From assembly GCA_016936415.1 (NCBI GenBank), contig JAFGXW010000032.1, forward strand, positions 1 to 55,691: a stretch of 55,691 nt of DNA. Direction: 5' to 3'. Both the position numbers and the translations under genes were made by a program. Position 1 is the stretch's first letter. Every line of letters starts with the position of its first letter. Below the pieces are notes generated by a model that was not told the DNA's origin, did no database searches, and was given only the letters and a program-made list of their open reading frames with translations. Positions 8,891 through 17,554 of this stretch are shown one piece after another. Source of the stretch: Bacilli bacterium. GTDB lineage: Bacteria; Bacillota_I; Bacilli_A; Izemoplasmatales; Izemoplasmataceae.

Positions 8891-9454
8891 ATGGGAGCAA
8901 GAACATTGTTTTCACGAGAAGAAATGCTTGAGTTAAATATTAAAACATTAAAAGAACGAACTGTTACAGTAGAAGAAATTGCTGAAGTTGCCTATCGTCA
9001 ACAAGCAAAATGGAGTCCAGAAGCTTCAATGAAAGAAGCCATCGAGTCTGTAGAAAAAATATTATCATTAAGAGATACATTTCATCTATTACAACTTGGT
9101 GCTGAAATTGATCGTTTGACCGATACAAAAATGATACAAGGTCCGATCTATGACATTTTAAAATCTGATTTAGGAATGTTTGGAATTGATGAACTTTTTG
9201 GTCTTGAACTTGCTGGTCTTTATGGGACTATTGGTAAAACAAATTTTGGTGATATTGATGTCAATAAACCACTTGTTGTATCACGTTTAAATGACGTTGG
9301 AAAAGATGGAAATGGAATGTGTCATACTTTTATGGATGATATCGTGGGAGCTATTGCAGCAGCAGCCTCTACTCGTATTGCACAAATAATTAATGAAGAT
9401 GAGGCTAGAAAAGATCCTCATGTGAAAGCGATAAAACTTGATTTAGATCTATAG
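8891..9454 (+). CDS. pgpA: Phosphatidylglycerophosphatase A (YutG/LtrC type)
   Basis: This protein should dephosphorylate phosphatidylglycerol phosphate to phosphatidylglycerol. The 187-residue sequence closely resembles the soluble-looking Firmicutes PgpA form (B. subtilis YutG, Listeria LtrC). The diagnostic stretch is TFMDDIVGAIAAAASTRIA near residue 150, with LYGTIGKTNFG before it. The start is the ATG at 8891, which has AGAGGTGA directly upstream. A longer frame from 8825 runs through the end of fmt and through the promoter at 8861, so I rejected it. The gene downstream starts 10 bases later. Confidence 0.87.
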   Translation: MGARTLFSREEMLELNIKTLKERTVTVEEIAEVAYRQQAKWSPEASMKEAIESVEKILSLRDTFHLLQLGAEIDRLTDTKMIQGPIYDILKSDLGMFGIDELFGLELAGLYGTIGKTNFGDIDVNKPLVVSRLNDVGKDGNGMCHTFMDDIVGAIAAAASTRIAQIINEDEARKDPHVKAIKLDLDL

Positions 9455-9464
9455 AGGTGTTTAT

Positions 9465-11099
9465 ATGGCCAATAATCAAAAAAATATAGATGATTTTTTT
9501 CGTAAACCTATTGAAAAAGAGGAACCAGAACAACTAAAAAAATACATCAACGATTTGAACAAAGGAATTGATCCGAATAAAAAGACTTCTACAGATAAAA
9601 TCGCTGAATTTTTCAAAGGTTTGGTTGAAAAAGTAAAGGTATATTACCCTGGAAGAAAGAAAAAAGAGGAAAATGAAAAATCTTCCACTTTTCGTCGTAA
9701 AATCCGCATTTATTATAAAATAATCTTAAAAAAAATCGCAGATAAATTCAATTTTGAAGCAGGTGTTGATATTCTCGATGATACCTCAGTACTTTACCGT
9801 CGTAATCTTGTAAATAAAAACATCTTATTGGTTACGAATATTGTGTTTATTATTTTTACATTGATTGGTAATCAAAACCCTAATTATGCTGTTATTGCTG
9901 GATTTGGTATTATGATGCCAGTTATCAATACAACTTTAAAAAGAATCATCCATGAACAACCTAGAACACTTGTAAAACAACAACTTGCTATGTACATTGG
10001 TAGTGTGTATATTTTGTTTGCGAGTTTCGGCGTTTATATAAAATTGGTTGTCAGTGCAGTATCGCTAACGATTGGAGATGTGCTTACCAATGTCGGGTTA
10101 ACGACTGGAGAAATGCAAATTGAAATCATGAATCGTTCTATGAGTGCTTTAACCGATGCTTCAATTGCACAAGCAGGATATATCTTGATTTACTTTGCTT
10201 TGGTTGTAATTGCATTATACCAAGATCCTACATTACTTCGTGTTTTGTTTAAATGGGTTTTGGGATTGTTGACAATTACACACATTTTTATCATGTATCC
10301 ATTATACGAACATGCACATAGTATTAACGAATTGTATACTTATTTAGCAATTACAAATAATAATATTTTTATTGATATTGTGTTACGTACTATTTTATTG
10401 GTTGTATTCTTTATCGCATTATATTCATCAGTATCTATCGGTGAAATGATGAACAGTAAGCGTAAAGAAGAATTAATTAAAAGAAGAGATATGGAAATTG
10501 ATTTTAAGGCTGTCGTAGGTGATGTTTTTGATGTGATTGGCGTTTTTAATTCTAATACCATTAACCAATCAAAAGAAGATGCACATCGTGTTGCTGAACT
10601 TGCTAGTAGATTAGCAAGTGTACTTGGACTAAGTTCAAATGTTTGCACAGAGATCTATGACTACAGCGTCATTCATGTTGAAAAAGTAAATGCATTATCC
10701 ATACTAGAATATGAAGGAAAAGATGTTCTTAATGAAAGAGATTATCAAGTAATTCGTGAAAAAACGATTCTTGGATCTGTCATTATCAAGCGTCTTCAAT
10801 TGAATCAAAAAAGTGAAGATATTGTTAGAGCTCATTTCGAGAAAACTGTAGAACCAGGGTTCACTGAACGTATGAAACGTGTACAAAGAAGCCAAGAAGG
10901 GCAAATTATTTTATTGGCTGAAATGTATGATATTATTCGACAAAATCGTAATTATAAAAACCAACTAAAGCACAAAAGAGCCATTGATCTTTTGGAACTA
11001 GAGTTTAAGGAATATTTTGAACCTTACATCCTAGATCGTTTTATGAAGTACCAATTGGAATTTGAATCGTTTTATGAAAAATACAAGTATAAGAAATAG
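9465..11099 (+). CDS. Membrane protein with degenerate HD-GYP-like domain
   Basis: The 544-residue protein has a charged N-terminal cytoplasmic stretch (1-115) and five or six membrane segments (about 122-330). A C-terminal soluble domain (about 345-544) looks like an HD-GYP phosphodiesterase fold that has lost its active site. The helix DAHRVAELASRLASVLGLS (near 370) is followed by YSVIHVEKV where the family has LLHDIGKI. The HHE/GYP segment is replaced by AHFEKTVEPGF. The later GQIILLAEMYDIIRQNRNY keeps the family shape of VADVYDALT-RPY. It could be a ligand-binding or scaffold protein rather than an enzyme. It follows pgpA by 10 bases. Confidence 0.6.
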   Translation: MANNQKNIDDFFRKPIEKEEPEQLKKYINDLNKGIDPNKKTSTDKIAEFFKGLVEKVKVYYPGRKKKEENEKSSTFRRKIRIYYKIILKKIADKFNFEAGVDILDDTSVLYRRNLVNKNILLVTNIVFIIFTLIGNQNPNYAVIAGFGIMMPVINTTLKRIIHEQPRTLVKQQLAMYIGSVYILFASFGVYIKLVVSAVSLTIGDVLTNVGLTTGEMQIEIMNRSMSALTDASIAQAGYILIYFALVVIALYQDPTLLRVLFKWVLGLLTITHIFIMYPLYEHAHSINELYTYLAITNNNIFIDIVLRTILLVVFFIALYSSVSIGEMMNSKRKEELIKRRDMEIDFKAVVGDVFDVIGVFNSNTINQSKEDAHRVAELASRLASVLGLSSNVCTEIYDYSVIHVEKVNALSILEYEGKDVLNERDYQVIREKTILGSVIIKRLQLNQKSEDIVRAHFEKTVEPGFTERMKRVQRSQEGQIILLAEMYDIIRQNRNYKNQLKHKRAIDLLELEFKEYFEPYILDRFMKYQLEFESFYEKYKYKK

Positions 11100-11154
11100 T
11101 TTGAATAGATTCGAAAAGACCCCAAAAATCTAAATCAAAGTTAGGAGTGATTTC

Positions 11155-11634
11155 ATGAACTTATTTGTTGATTTTCTAATCATAATTGTCTTACTAATTG
11201 TCATTGGTTTGTTTATTATAAGATCACGTTTTCGCTTACTAAAACTTTGGAAAGAGGTTTCCATCAAAGAAGTGATTTTCCATAAATTACTGTCAGATAC
11301 TACAAATCTATTTTTCGAAAGTAAAGAGCTTTTTATTGGAGAAGATTATCAAGCCATCTTTAAAAAGCTAACGAAATACAAAAAGAAGAAGTTAAGACAT
11401 TTGTTATTAAAAGAACGTCAGGATTTATTTCAGCTGCTAAATAGTATGTACAATGAAATTGAAGATTTACCTGAGGAACAATACATACCTTTAAAGCAAA
11501 TGTTTAATGAGCTACAAAAAGCACGACGTATTTTTAATACAAAAGTACTTTTATACAATCAAACAATCAGTGTTTTTCCTACAAGATTTCTCGCAATAAA
11601 ATTGAATTTACAAATCAAAGAATATTTCGGTTAA
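11155..11634 (+). CDS. Small membrane-anchored LemA-like protein
   Basis: This 159-residue protein has one N-terminal membrane segment (about residues 4-23) and a helical, basic cytoplasmic or surface domain. The C-terminal third, ARRIFNTKVLLYNQTISVFP followed by TRFLAIKLNLQIKEYF, matches the end of LemA proteins (the RR-YN-xV-xYN-x-FP-x-A-x-F pattern). The middle is divergent and shorter than typical LemA (about 185 residues). The function of LemA is poorly known. TTAGGAGTG precedes the ATG, and a strong terminator follows at 11633-11660. Confidence 0.5.
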   Translation: MNLFVDFLIIIVLLIVIGLFIIRSRFRLLKLWKEVSIKEVIFHKLLSDTTNLFFESKELFIGEDYQAIFKKLTKYKKKKLRHLLLKERQDLFQLLNSMYNEIEDLPEEQYIPLKQMFNELQKARRIFNTKVLLYNQTISVFPTRFLAIKLNLQIKEYFG

Positions 11635-11660
11635 AACACTTCAATTTGAAGTGTTTTTTT
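11633..11660 (+). terminator. Intrinsic terminator after the LemA-like gene
   Basis: Stem 11633-11642 with 11648-11657 around a 5-nt loop, running into a long T tract. It overlaps the stop codon. Confidence 0.85.
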
Positions 11661-11678
11661 GTTTGTTTTTGTTTTTTT

Positions 11679-11692
11679 TACAAACGCTTACA
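11679..11692 (-). promoter_or_regulatory. cre-like site upstream of the glutamate fermentation operon
   Basis: Read on the minus strand, TGTAAGCGTTTGTA matches 12 of 14 positions of the Firmicutes CcpA consensus TGWNANCGNTNWCA. It lies about 20 bases before the promoter at 11711. Similar imperfect sites occur before the genes at 26724 and 46425. Binding is inferred only, and no CcpA gene is in the window. Confidence 0.3.
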
Positions 11693-11710
11693 AAAAAATC
11701 GGTAAAACAC

Positions 11711-11738
11711 TTGCTTTATGATATATTATATGTATAAT
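11711..11738 (+). promoter_or_regulatory. Promoter of the glutamate fermentation operon
   Basis: TTGCTT at 11711-11716 and TATAAT at 11733-11738 are spaced by 16 bases. The implied start near 11745 gives a leader of about 195 nt before the mutase gene at 11939, unusually long for this window. Confidence 0.55.
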
Positions 11739-11785
11739 ATTATATGTATTTAAAAATATATATTCACGATCAGAGGTCGAAGCAG

Positions 11786-11878
11786 ATGAAATTTGTATAT
11801 GCAAATGAAAAAAACGCTAATTTATTTCAAGCCGTTTTGGTTCAAAACGACCTTTGTTTTATATCATTAGAATTGTAA
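11786..11878 (+). CDS. Possible 30-residue leader peptide or small protein
   Basis: An ORF of 30 codons (ATG 11786, TAA 11876-11878) lies in the leader of the glutamate mutase operon. A ribosome-site-like AGAGG (11772-11776) sits 9 nt before the ATG. The peptide begins MKFVYANEKNANLFQ and ends in a hydrophobic stretch closing with SLEL. Its stop is 3 bases before a long hairpin (11882-11917) that sits directly in front of the mutase ribosome site. That layout resembles a leader peptide controlling the operon. No run of a single regulatory codon is obvious, so the control signal, if any, is unknown. It could also be chance. Confidence 0.35.
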   Translation: MKFVYANEKNANLFQAVLVQNDLCFISLEL

Positions 11879-11881
11879 TCA

Positions 11882-11917
11882 AAAAGGATATTTATCTATT
11901 GAGATATTTGTCCTTTT
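11882..11917 (+). promoter_or_regulatory. Leader hairpin before glutamate mutase
   Basis: Arms 11882-11896 and 11903-11917 can form a 15-bp stem with two mismatches and a 6-nt loop, followed by TATCATTTT. It lies between the possible leader ORF and the ribosome site GGGAGG (11926-11931), so it may be an attenuator or a translational control element. It is AU-rich and a weak terminator at best. Confidence 0.4.
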
Positions 11918-11938
11918 ATCATTTTGGGAGGATCACAA

Positions 11939-12343
11939 ATGAAGACAGTGATTATTGGCGTTATTGGAGCGGATGTACATGCAGTTGGAAACAAAATTAT
12001 TGATTATGTTTTATCACAAAATGGGTATAACGTTGTTAATATTGGAGTGCTTTCAACACAAGAAGATTTTATAAATGCGGCTATTGAAACAAGTGCTCAA
12101 GCGATTTTGATTTCTAGCTTATATGGTCACGGTGAAATGGACTGTCGTTATATGAGAGAAAAATGCGATGAAGCAGGACTTGAAAATATTAAACTATATG
12201 TTGGTGGAAACATTGTAGTTGGAAAACAAGATTTTACAGAAGTTGAAAAAAGATTTAAAGACATGGGATTTGATCGTGTCTATCCACCAGGGGTAAAAAT
12301 TGAAGATGCCCTTGCTCACCTGAAGGAGGATATCGGTATCTAA
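11939..12343 (+). CDS. glmS: Methylaspartate (glutamate) mutase, S subunit
   Basis: This is the adenosylcobalamin-binding small subunit of glutamate mutase (EC 5.4.99.1, also called MutS), which interconverts L-glutamate and threo-3-methylaspartate. The 134-residue protein has the base-off B12 motif DVHAVG, including the lower-ligand His, at about residues 11-16. The SSLYGHG and GGNIVVG segments of the cobalamin fold are also present. The start is the ATG at 11939, served by GGGAGG at 11926-11931. A TTG at 11924 is too close to that site. Its stop TAA shares one base with the ATG of the next gene (TAATG). The symbol glmS here is not glucosamine-phosphate synthase. Confidence 0.95.
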   Translation: MKTVIIGVIGADVHAVGNKIIDYVLSQNGYNVVNIGVLSTQEDFINAAIETSAQAILISSLYGHGEMDCRYMREKCDEAGLENIKLYVGGNIVVGKQDFTEVEKRFKDMGFDRVYPPGVKIEDALAHLKEDIGI

Positions 12344-13737
12344 TGAAACCATACCTTTTAGTTGATTTTGGATCTACCTATACAAAACTGACTTGTGTTG
12401 ATTTAGAAAAGGAATACATTATTGGTACTTCTAAAGCAACCACAACAGTTACAACAAATGTCCTAGATGGTTACAATAAAGCTTTCGAAAGACTAATCAG
12501 AGACCATCCCGAAATCAAAGAAGAAGAGATTGTGGGTATTTTAGGATGCAGTAGTGCAGCTGGTGGTTTGAAAATGGCTGCAATAGGTCTTGTGGAAGAG
12601 TTAACTGTTGAAGCAGCGAAAAGAGCTTGTTTGGGTGCTGGAGCCATTGTGAATTTGGTTTTTTCACATCACATGACAAAGCGTGAAGTTAAACAATTAG
12701 TCGAAGCTGATATCGATATTATTTTGCTTGCTGGTGGTACAGATGGGGGAAATACAGAATGTATTATTCACAACGCCAAAAAATTGAAAGAGGCAGATAT
12801 TAAAGTACCGATTATTATTGCTGGGAACAAAGATGCAGTAGATGAAATTGAAGAGATGTATGAAGGTACAAATCTACAATATTATGTTGTCTCAAATGTA
12901 ATGCCTCAATTAAAAAAACTTGATGTAAAAGAAGCAAAAGATATTATCCGTAAAATCTTTATTGATAAAATCATTGAAGCAAAAGGAATTAAGAAAGCAG
13001 AAGAAAAAATAGGCCAACTCATTATGCCTACTCCTGAAGCTGTTTTACAAGCTGCGGAACTATTATCCAAAGGGTATGAAGAGGAAGAAGGTTACGGAGA
13101 CTTAATGGTAATTGACATTGGTGGTGCTACAACTGATGTTCATACGATTGGTGAAGGATTCCCAAAACGTACCGAAGTTATTATGAAAGGATTACAAGAA
13201 CCATTTTCAAAAAGAACGGTTGAAGGTGATCTTGGTATGAGATATAGTGCGAACGCACTACTGAGTTTGGTATCTGATTATGAGTTTAGAAAGTATTTTG
13301 ATGAAGATGATAAATGCAATCACAACATTACAAAATCACTAAATCGTCGTAAAGATAATGTTGATTTCATACCACAAACAAAAGACGAAGAAGAATTTGA
13401 TAAAGCAATCGCAAAAATATGTTGCGATGTATCCATGAGTCGACATGTTGGGCATGTTGAAGTAGTACATACACCACTTGGTGACATGTATTATCAAACA
13501 GGAAAAGACTTGTCAGGTATCAAATATGTGATTGGTACTGGTGGGGTTTTAATTTCGAATGTTGATGCAAAAAACATTTTGAAGCAAGTAAATAAAAAAT
13601 CAGATCGTATTTTGGAACTAAGACCAAATAACCCTAGTTTCTTAATCGATAAAAGTTATATTTTAGCATCAATGGGATTGTTATCACAAAAATATCCTCG
13701 ATTGGCGCTTAAGTTAATGAAACAATACTTATTATAA
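12343..13737 (+). CDS. glmL: Glutamate mutase reactivating ATPase (GlmL/MutL)
   Basis: GlmL-type proteins are ASKHA-fold ATPases thought to reactivate glutamate mutase by exchanging damaged cobalamin. In every methylaspartate cluster they sit between the S and E subunits, as here. The 464-residue product begins with a phosphate-1 motif ([12 protein letters not shown]). It has a central [11 protein letters not shown] loop near residue 128, and [11 protein letters not shown] near 258 as the second phosphate/adenosine motif. Length is normal. It overlaps glmS by one base and precedes glmE by 8 bases. Confidence 0.94.
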   Translation: MKPYLLVDFGSTYTKLTCVDLEKEYIIGTSKATTTVTTNVLDGYNKAFERLIRDHPEIKEEEIVGILGCSSAAGGLKMAAIGLVEELTVEAAKRACLGAGAIVNLVFSHHMTKREVKQLVEADIDIILLAGGTDGGNTECIIHNAKKLKEADIKVPIIIAGNKDAVDEIEEMYEGTNLQYYVVSNVMPQLKKLDVKEAKDIIRKIFIDKIIEAKGIKKAEEKIGQLIMPTPEAVLQAAELLSKGYEEEEGYGDLMVIDIGGATTDVHTIGEGFPKRTEVIMKGLQEPFSKRTVEGDLGMRYSANALLSLVSDYEFRKYFDEDDKCNHNITKSLNRRKDNVDFIPQTKDEEEFDKAIAKICCDVSMSRHVGHVEVVHTPLGDMYYQTGKDLSGIKYVIGTGGVLISNVDAKNILKQVNKKSDRILELRPNNPSFLIDKSYILASMGLLSQKYPRLALKLMKQYLL

Positions 13738-13745
13738 GGAGATGT

Positions 13746-15206
13746 ATGATGGTAAAAAATGTCAAAATACCTCTAGAGGAATTTTTAGAAATAAGAAAAG
13801 AAGTATTATTGCAATGGCCAACAGGAAGTCATCCAATGCTAGATTTGGAAGAGTCTGTGAAACGATTGAAAAGTGTACCTGCTCATAAAAACTTTGCACT
13901 GAAATTACGAGATGCAAAAGCAAAAGGGATTACATTGATTCAACCGCGTGCTGGTGTTGCAAGAATCAATGAGCATATTGAATTATTACAATATTTGGAA
14001 AAAGAAGGTCGTGCTGATTTTTTACCATCAACGATTGATTCATATACAAGACATAATCGTTATCAAAACGCAGAAGATGGTATCAATGAATCAGAAGCAA
14101 AAGGGAGATCACTATTAAATGGATTCCCTGCTGTTAATCATGGTGTTGATGGTTGTACGAAAGTATTTGAGAGTGTGAATTCTCCTCTTCAAGCACGTCA
14201 TGGGACACCCGATGCACGATTATTATCTGAAATCATTCATGCTTCTATGTGGACTTCAAATGAAGGTGGAGGTATTTCTTACAATATTCCATATGCGAAA
14301 AATATTAGCTTAGAAGATACCATCATCTATTGGCAATATGTTGATCGACTAGTGGGGTATTATCAAGAACAAGGTATTGAACTTAATCGTGAGCCATATG
14401 GTCCACTTACTGGAACATTGGTTCCGCCTTCGATATCAAACACAGTCGCTATTATTGAATCATTATTGGCAGCTGAACAAGGTGTAAAAAACATTACTGT
14501 TGGTTATGGTCAAGGTGGAAATCTTGTACAAGACGTAGCTGCTTTAAGAGCACTTGAAGAACAAACAAATAGCTATTTAAAACTGTTTGGATATGAAGAT
14601 GTTTTTGTTACGACTGTCTTCCATCAATGGATGGGTGGATTCCCAGAAAATGCTTCTGAAGCAATGGGTTTAATTGCCTACGCGAGTACTGTGGCTGCAC
14701 TAGGTAAAGCAACGAAAATGATTACAAAAACTTCACATGAATCTTTTGGTGTTCCGACAAAAGAAGCAAACGCAGAAGGATTGAGAACGTCAAAAATGGT
14801 TGTTAATTTATTACGCGATCAAAAGATGGCAGAATCAGAAGAATTGGAACGTGAAATTACTCAAATCAAAAAAGAAGTTGACAACTTAATTCACGCAGTG
14901 GTTCGAGTTGGAAAAGGCGATATTGCAAGTGGTATAGTAGCTGCGTTTAAAAATGGCTTAATTGATGTTCCATTTGCCCCAAGTGAATTAAATGCTGGTA
15001 AAATATTGCCGGCGAGGGACATTGAAGGTAAAATTAGAATCTTAGAATTTGGTAACTTAGCATTTGATGAAGAGGTAAGAGCATTCCATCTTCAAAAATT
15101 ACAAGAGCGTGCCGTTCAACAAAATAGAGAAATTTCAATTCAAATGACTATTGATGATATTTATGCTGTATCTGATGGATATTTAGTTGGAAAAAGCAAA
15201 CAATAA
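13746..15206 (+). CDS. glmE: Methylaspartate (glutamate) mutase, E subunit
   Basis: This is the catalytic TIM-barrel subunit of glutamate mutase, which with GlmS carries out the radical carbon-skeleton rearrangement of glutamate to 3-methylaspartate. The 486-residue length is typical (about 483-486). Family stretches include [15 protein letters not shown] near the N-terminus, [16 protein letters not shown] near residue 127, [10 protein letters not shown] near 152 and [13 protein letters not shown] near 255. AAGGAG at 13736-13741 precedes two adjacent ATGs (13746 and 13749). The second has the more usual spacing, so the protein may be one residue shorter. Confidence 0.96.
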   Translation: MMVKNVKIPLEEFLEIRKEVLLQWPTGSHPMLDLEESVKRLKSVPAHKNFALKLRDAKAKGITLIQPRAGVARINEHIELLQYLEKEGRADFLPSTIDSYTRHNRYQNAEDGINESEAKGRSLLNGFPAVNHGVDGCTKVFESVNSPLQARHGTPDARLLSEIIHASMWTSNEGGGISYNIPYAKNISLEDTIIYWQYVDRLVGYYQEQGIELNREPYGPLTGTLVPPSISNTVAIIESLLAAEQGVKNITVGYGQGGNLVQDVAALRALEEQTNSYLKLFGYEDVFVTTVFHQWMGGFPENASEAMGLIAYASTVAALGKATKMITKTSHESFGVPTKEANAEGLRTSKMVVNLLRDQKMAESEELEREITQIKKEVDNLIHAVVRVGKGDIASGIVAAFKNGLIDVPFAPSELNAGKILPARDIEGKIRILEFGNLAFDEEVRAFHLQKLQERAVQQNREISIQMTIDDIYAVSDGYLVGKSKQ

Positions 15207-15218
15207 AGGAGAAACACT

Positions 15219-16463
15219 ATGAAGATTACAAACGTCATCTGTTCACAATCACTAACAGGTTTTTATTTTGATGACCAAAAAGCGATAAAAGCAGGAGCAA
15301 CGCAAGATGGGTTTACATATAATGGTGAACCTGTAACACCGAAATTTAGTGCAATTAGACAAAAAGGTGAAGCGGTATCAATTATGTTCGTTCTAGAAGA
15401 TGGTCAAGTGGCCATCGGTGATGCGGCAGCTGTTCAATATAGTGGTACTGGAGGAAGAGACGATCTTTTTCTAAGTGAAGAAGGTATTCAAATTTTAGAA
15501 AATCATATCAAACCATTATTAATTGGGCAAGATATATCAAAATTTAGACCAATGGCTGAAAAAATTGATTCATTACGCATTGACGGAAAGTTAATTCACA
15601 CTGCATTACGATATGGATTATCTCAAGCTTTGTTGGATGCAGCAGCAAAAGCCAACAAATTGACAATGGCAGAAATCGTACGTAAAGAATATCATTTATC
15701 AAATGAAGAGTATCATCGTATTCCAATGTTTGCACAAACTGGTGATGACCGATATAATAATGTTGATAAGATGATCATTAAAGAAGTTGAGGTTATGCCT
15801 CATGCTTTAATCAATAATATTGAGAAGAAATTAGGATTTCATGGTGAAATCTTAAAAGAATATGTTGCTTGGTTACGTGGAAGAGTATTACAACTGCGCA
15901 CTAGACAAGATTACTCACCTATTTTTCACATAGATGTTTATGGAACCATTGGGACTATTTTTGACAATGATTTCCAAAAAATCTATGGATATGTAAAAGA
16001 ATTAGAAGAATTAGCTGCTCCATTCACGCTTCGTATTGAAGGACCTGTAGATGCTGGTAATAGACATGATACAATGGTTGCATTACGAGAAATTACTCGT
16101 TTGATTGATCAAAATCACTCAAACGTAGAAATTGTTGCTGATGAGTGGTGTAATACACTTGATGATGTAAAATATTTTGCTGATAACAAAGCAGGACATA
16201 TGTTACAAGTTAAAACACCAGACTTAGGTGGGGTTAATAATGTGATTGAAGCATTAATTTATTGTAAAGAAAAAAATATTGGTGCTTATAGCGGTGGAAC
16301 ATGCAATGAAACAAATATTAGTGCTGAAGTAACTACAAACATCGCTATTGCTTGCGAAGCAAAACAATGTTTGGCAAAACCAGGAATGGGTACTGATGAA
16401 GGAATCATGATTGTCAATAATGTCATGAATCGTACACTTGCATTAATTGCGAATAGAAAATAA
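15219..16463 (+). CDS. mal: Methylaspartate ammonia-lyase
   Basis: The enzyme (EC 4.3.1.2) removes ammonia from threo-3-methylaspartate to give mesaconate. It belongs to the enolase superfamily and uses Mg2+. The 414-residue length equals the characterised clostridial enzymes. Visible family features are the N-terminal capping domain and the barrel segments FHIDVYGTIG, RIEGPVDAG and VADEWCNTLDD (metal-binding acidic residues). QVKTPDLGG contains the catalytic Lys, and SGGTCNETNIS lies near the C-terminus. It sits between glmE and the lyase genes, which gives the expected pathway order. Confidence 0.95.
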   Translation: MKITNVICSQSLTGFYFDDQKAIKAGATQDGFTYNGEPVTPKFSAIRQKGEAVSIMFVLEDGQVAIGDAAAVQYSGTGGRDDLFLSEEGIQILENHIKPLLIGQDISKFRPMAEKIDSLRIDGKLIHTALRYGLSQALLDAAAKANKLTMAEIVRKEYHLSNEEYHRIPMFAQTGDDRYNNVDKMIIKEVEVMPHALINNIEKKLGFHGEILKEYVAWLRGRVLQLRTRQDYSPIFHIDVYGTIGTIFDNDFQKIYGYVKELEELAAPFTLRIEGPVDAGNRHDTMVALREITRLIDQNHSNVEIVADEWCNTLDDVKYFADNKAGHMLQVKTPDLGGVNNVIEALIYCKEKNIGAYSGGTCNETNISAEVTTNIAIACEAKQCLAKPGMGTDEGIMIVNNVMNRTLALIANRK

Positions 16464-16480
16464 AGTTACGAGGTGATAAT

Positions 16481-16738
16481 ATGAAAGTAACAGCTGGATC
16501 ATTGGAGTCGAGTGATTGTTTCATTACAATATCAAAATCAGACACATTGGTAATTGACATTGAAAGTGTTGTTTTTGAACAATTTGGAGATGACATTTTA
16601 AAGGTGATTTCAGACACGTTAAATTCTCATAAAATTACCAAACTACATGTCCTTTGTCAGGACAAAGGAGCACTGGACTATACGGTTAAATCACGACTAG
16701 AAACAGCGATTAAAAGGATGGGTGAAAATCATGAGTAG
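16481..16738 (+). CDS. citD: Citrate/citramalate lyase acyl carrier protein
   Basis: This 85-residue acyl carrier subunit holds the phosphoribosyl-dephospho-CoA arm of citrate-lyase-type enzymes. The N-terminal AGSLESSD motif contains the modified Ser (residue 9 or 10). VFEQFGDDI and CQDKGALDYTVKSRLETA are family signatures. Its place directly after methylaspartate ammonia-lyase points to citramalate lyase (EC 4.1.3.22) rather than citrate lyase. Sequence alone cannot separate the two. It ends inside the start of citE. Confidence 0.9.
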   Translation: MKVTAGSLESSDCFITISKSDTLVIDIESVVFEQFGDDILKVISDTLNSHKITKLHVLCQDKGALDYTVKSRLETAIKRMGENHE

Positions 16739-17546
16739 AAGCTATTTGTTTATACCTGGAAATACCCCAAACATGATTCAAAATCTTGATGTTTTTGAAA
16801 GTGATGCAGTGATTATTGATTTTGAAGATTCTGTGATGAGTTATGATAAAGATGCTGCGCGTATTTTAATCAAAAACTTTTTACAAAAATTTCACGAACA
16901 AGTTGGAAATATATACATTCGTATCAACGATGTTGAAAATAGCAATTTTGAATCAGATGTGAATGATACAAAAGATCTTCATATTGCTGGATATGTATTA
17001 CCTAAAGCATCTGTAGAAGCAGTGAACACCTTATATAAAATATGCAATGGACTTGATATAATTCCGATTATTGAATCACCTCTTGCGCTATTAGAATCAC
17101 AAAAGATTGCTGCATCAAAAGGTGTGGTTGGTCTTTTATTTGGTGCAGAAGATTTTACCAAAGAGATGGGAATAGAACGTACATTAGAAGCAAAAGAGTT
17201 GCTCTACCCTAGAAGTCATATTGCAGTTGTTTGTAAAGCATATAACATCGAAGCAATCGATACTCCATATACTGCAAAGGACGATGAAACTGGATTGGAA
17301 CAAGATGCCATTGCTGCAAAACAATTGGGATTTACTGCCAAAGCACTGATTCATCCAAATCAAGTGGATGCAATTAATCGAATATTTGCACCATCACCTG
17401 AAGAAATCTTACAAGCAAAGAGAATCATCAAAAAGAGTGAAGAATCTCAAAAAGGTGCGTTTAGTTTAGATGGAAAAATGATTGATTTACCAATTATAGA
17501 AAAAGCTAAAAAAGTGTTAGAAAAGGCCCAAAAATACGGTTTGTAG
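16731..17546 (+). CDS. citE: Citrate/citramalate lyase beta subunit
   Basis: The beta subunit cleaves the ACP-bound (3S)-citryl or citramalyl thioester into acetyl-ACP and a 2-oxoacid (pyruvate for citramalate). The 271-residue TIM-barrel protein has the family opening SRSYLFIPGN, the acidic IDFEDSV motif near residue 30, PIIESPLAL near 105 and LLFGAEDFTKEMG near 130. I start at the ATG at 16731. An in-frame GTG at 16722 is possible but adds three residues not usual in the family. It overlaps citD by 8 bases. Confidence 0.92.
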   Translation: MSRSYLFIPGNTPNMIQNLDVFESDAVIIDFEDSVMSYDKDAARILIKNFLQKFHEQVGNIYIRINDVENSNFESDVNDTKDLHIAGYVLPKASVEAVNTLYKICNGLDIIPIIESPLALLESQKIAASKGVVGLLFGAEDFTKEMGIERTLEAKELLYPRSHIAVVCKAYNIEAIDTPYTAKDDETGLEQDAIAAKQLGFTAKALIHPNQVDAINRIFAPSPEEILQAKRIIKKSEESQKGAFSLDGKMIDLPIIEKAKKVLEKAQKYGL

Positions 17547-17554
17547 GTGATAAA

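Noticed and set aside
11745-11938. Cobalamin riboswitch before the B12-dependent mutase
   Set aside because: The B12-box and core helices of known cobalamin riboswitch classes are not visible in the leader.
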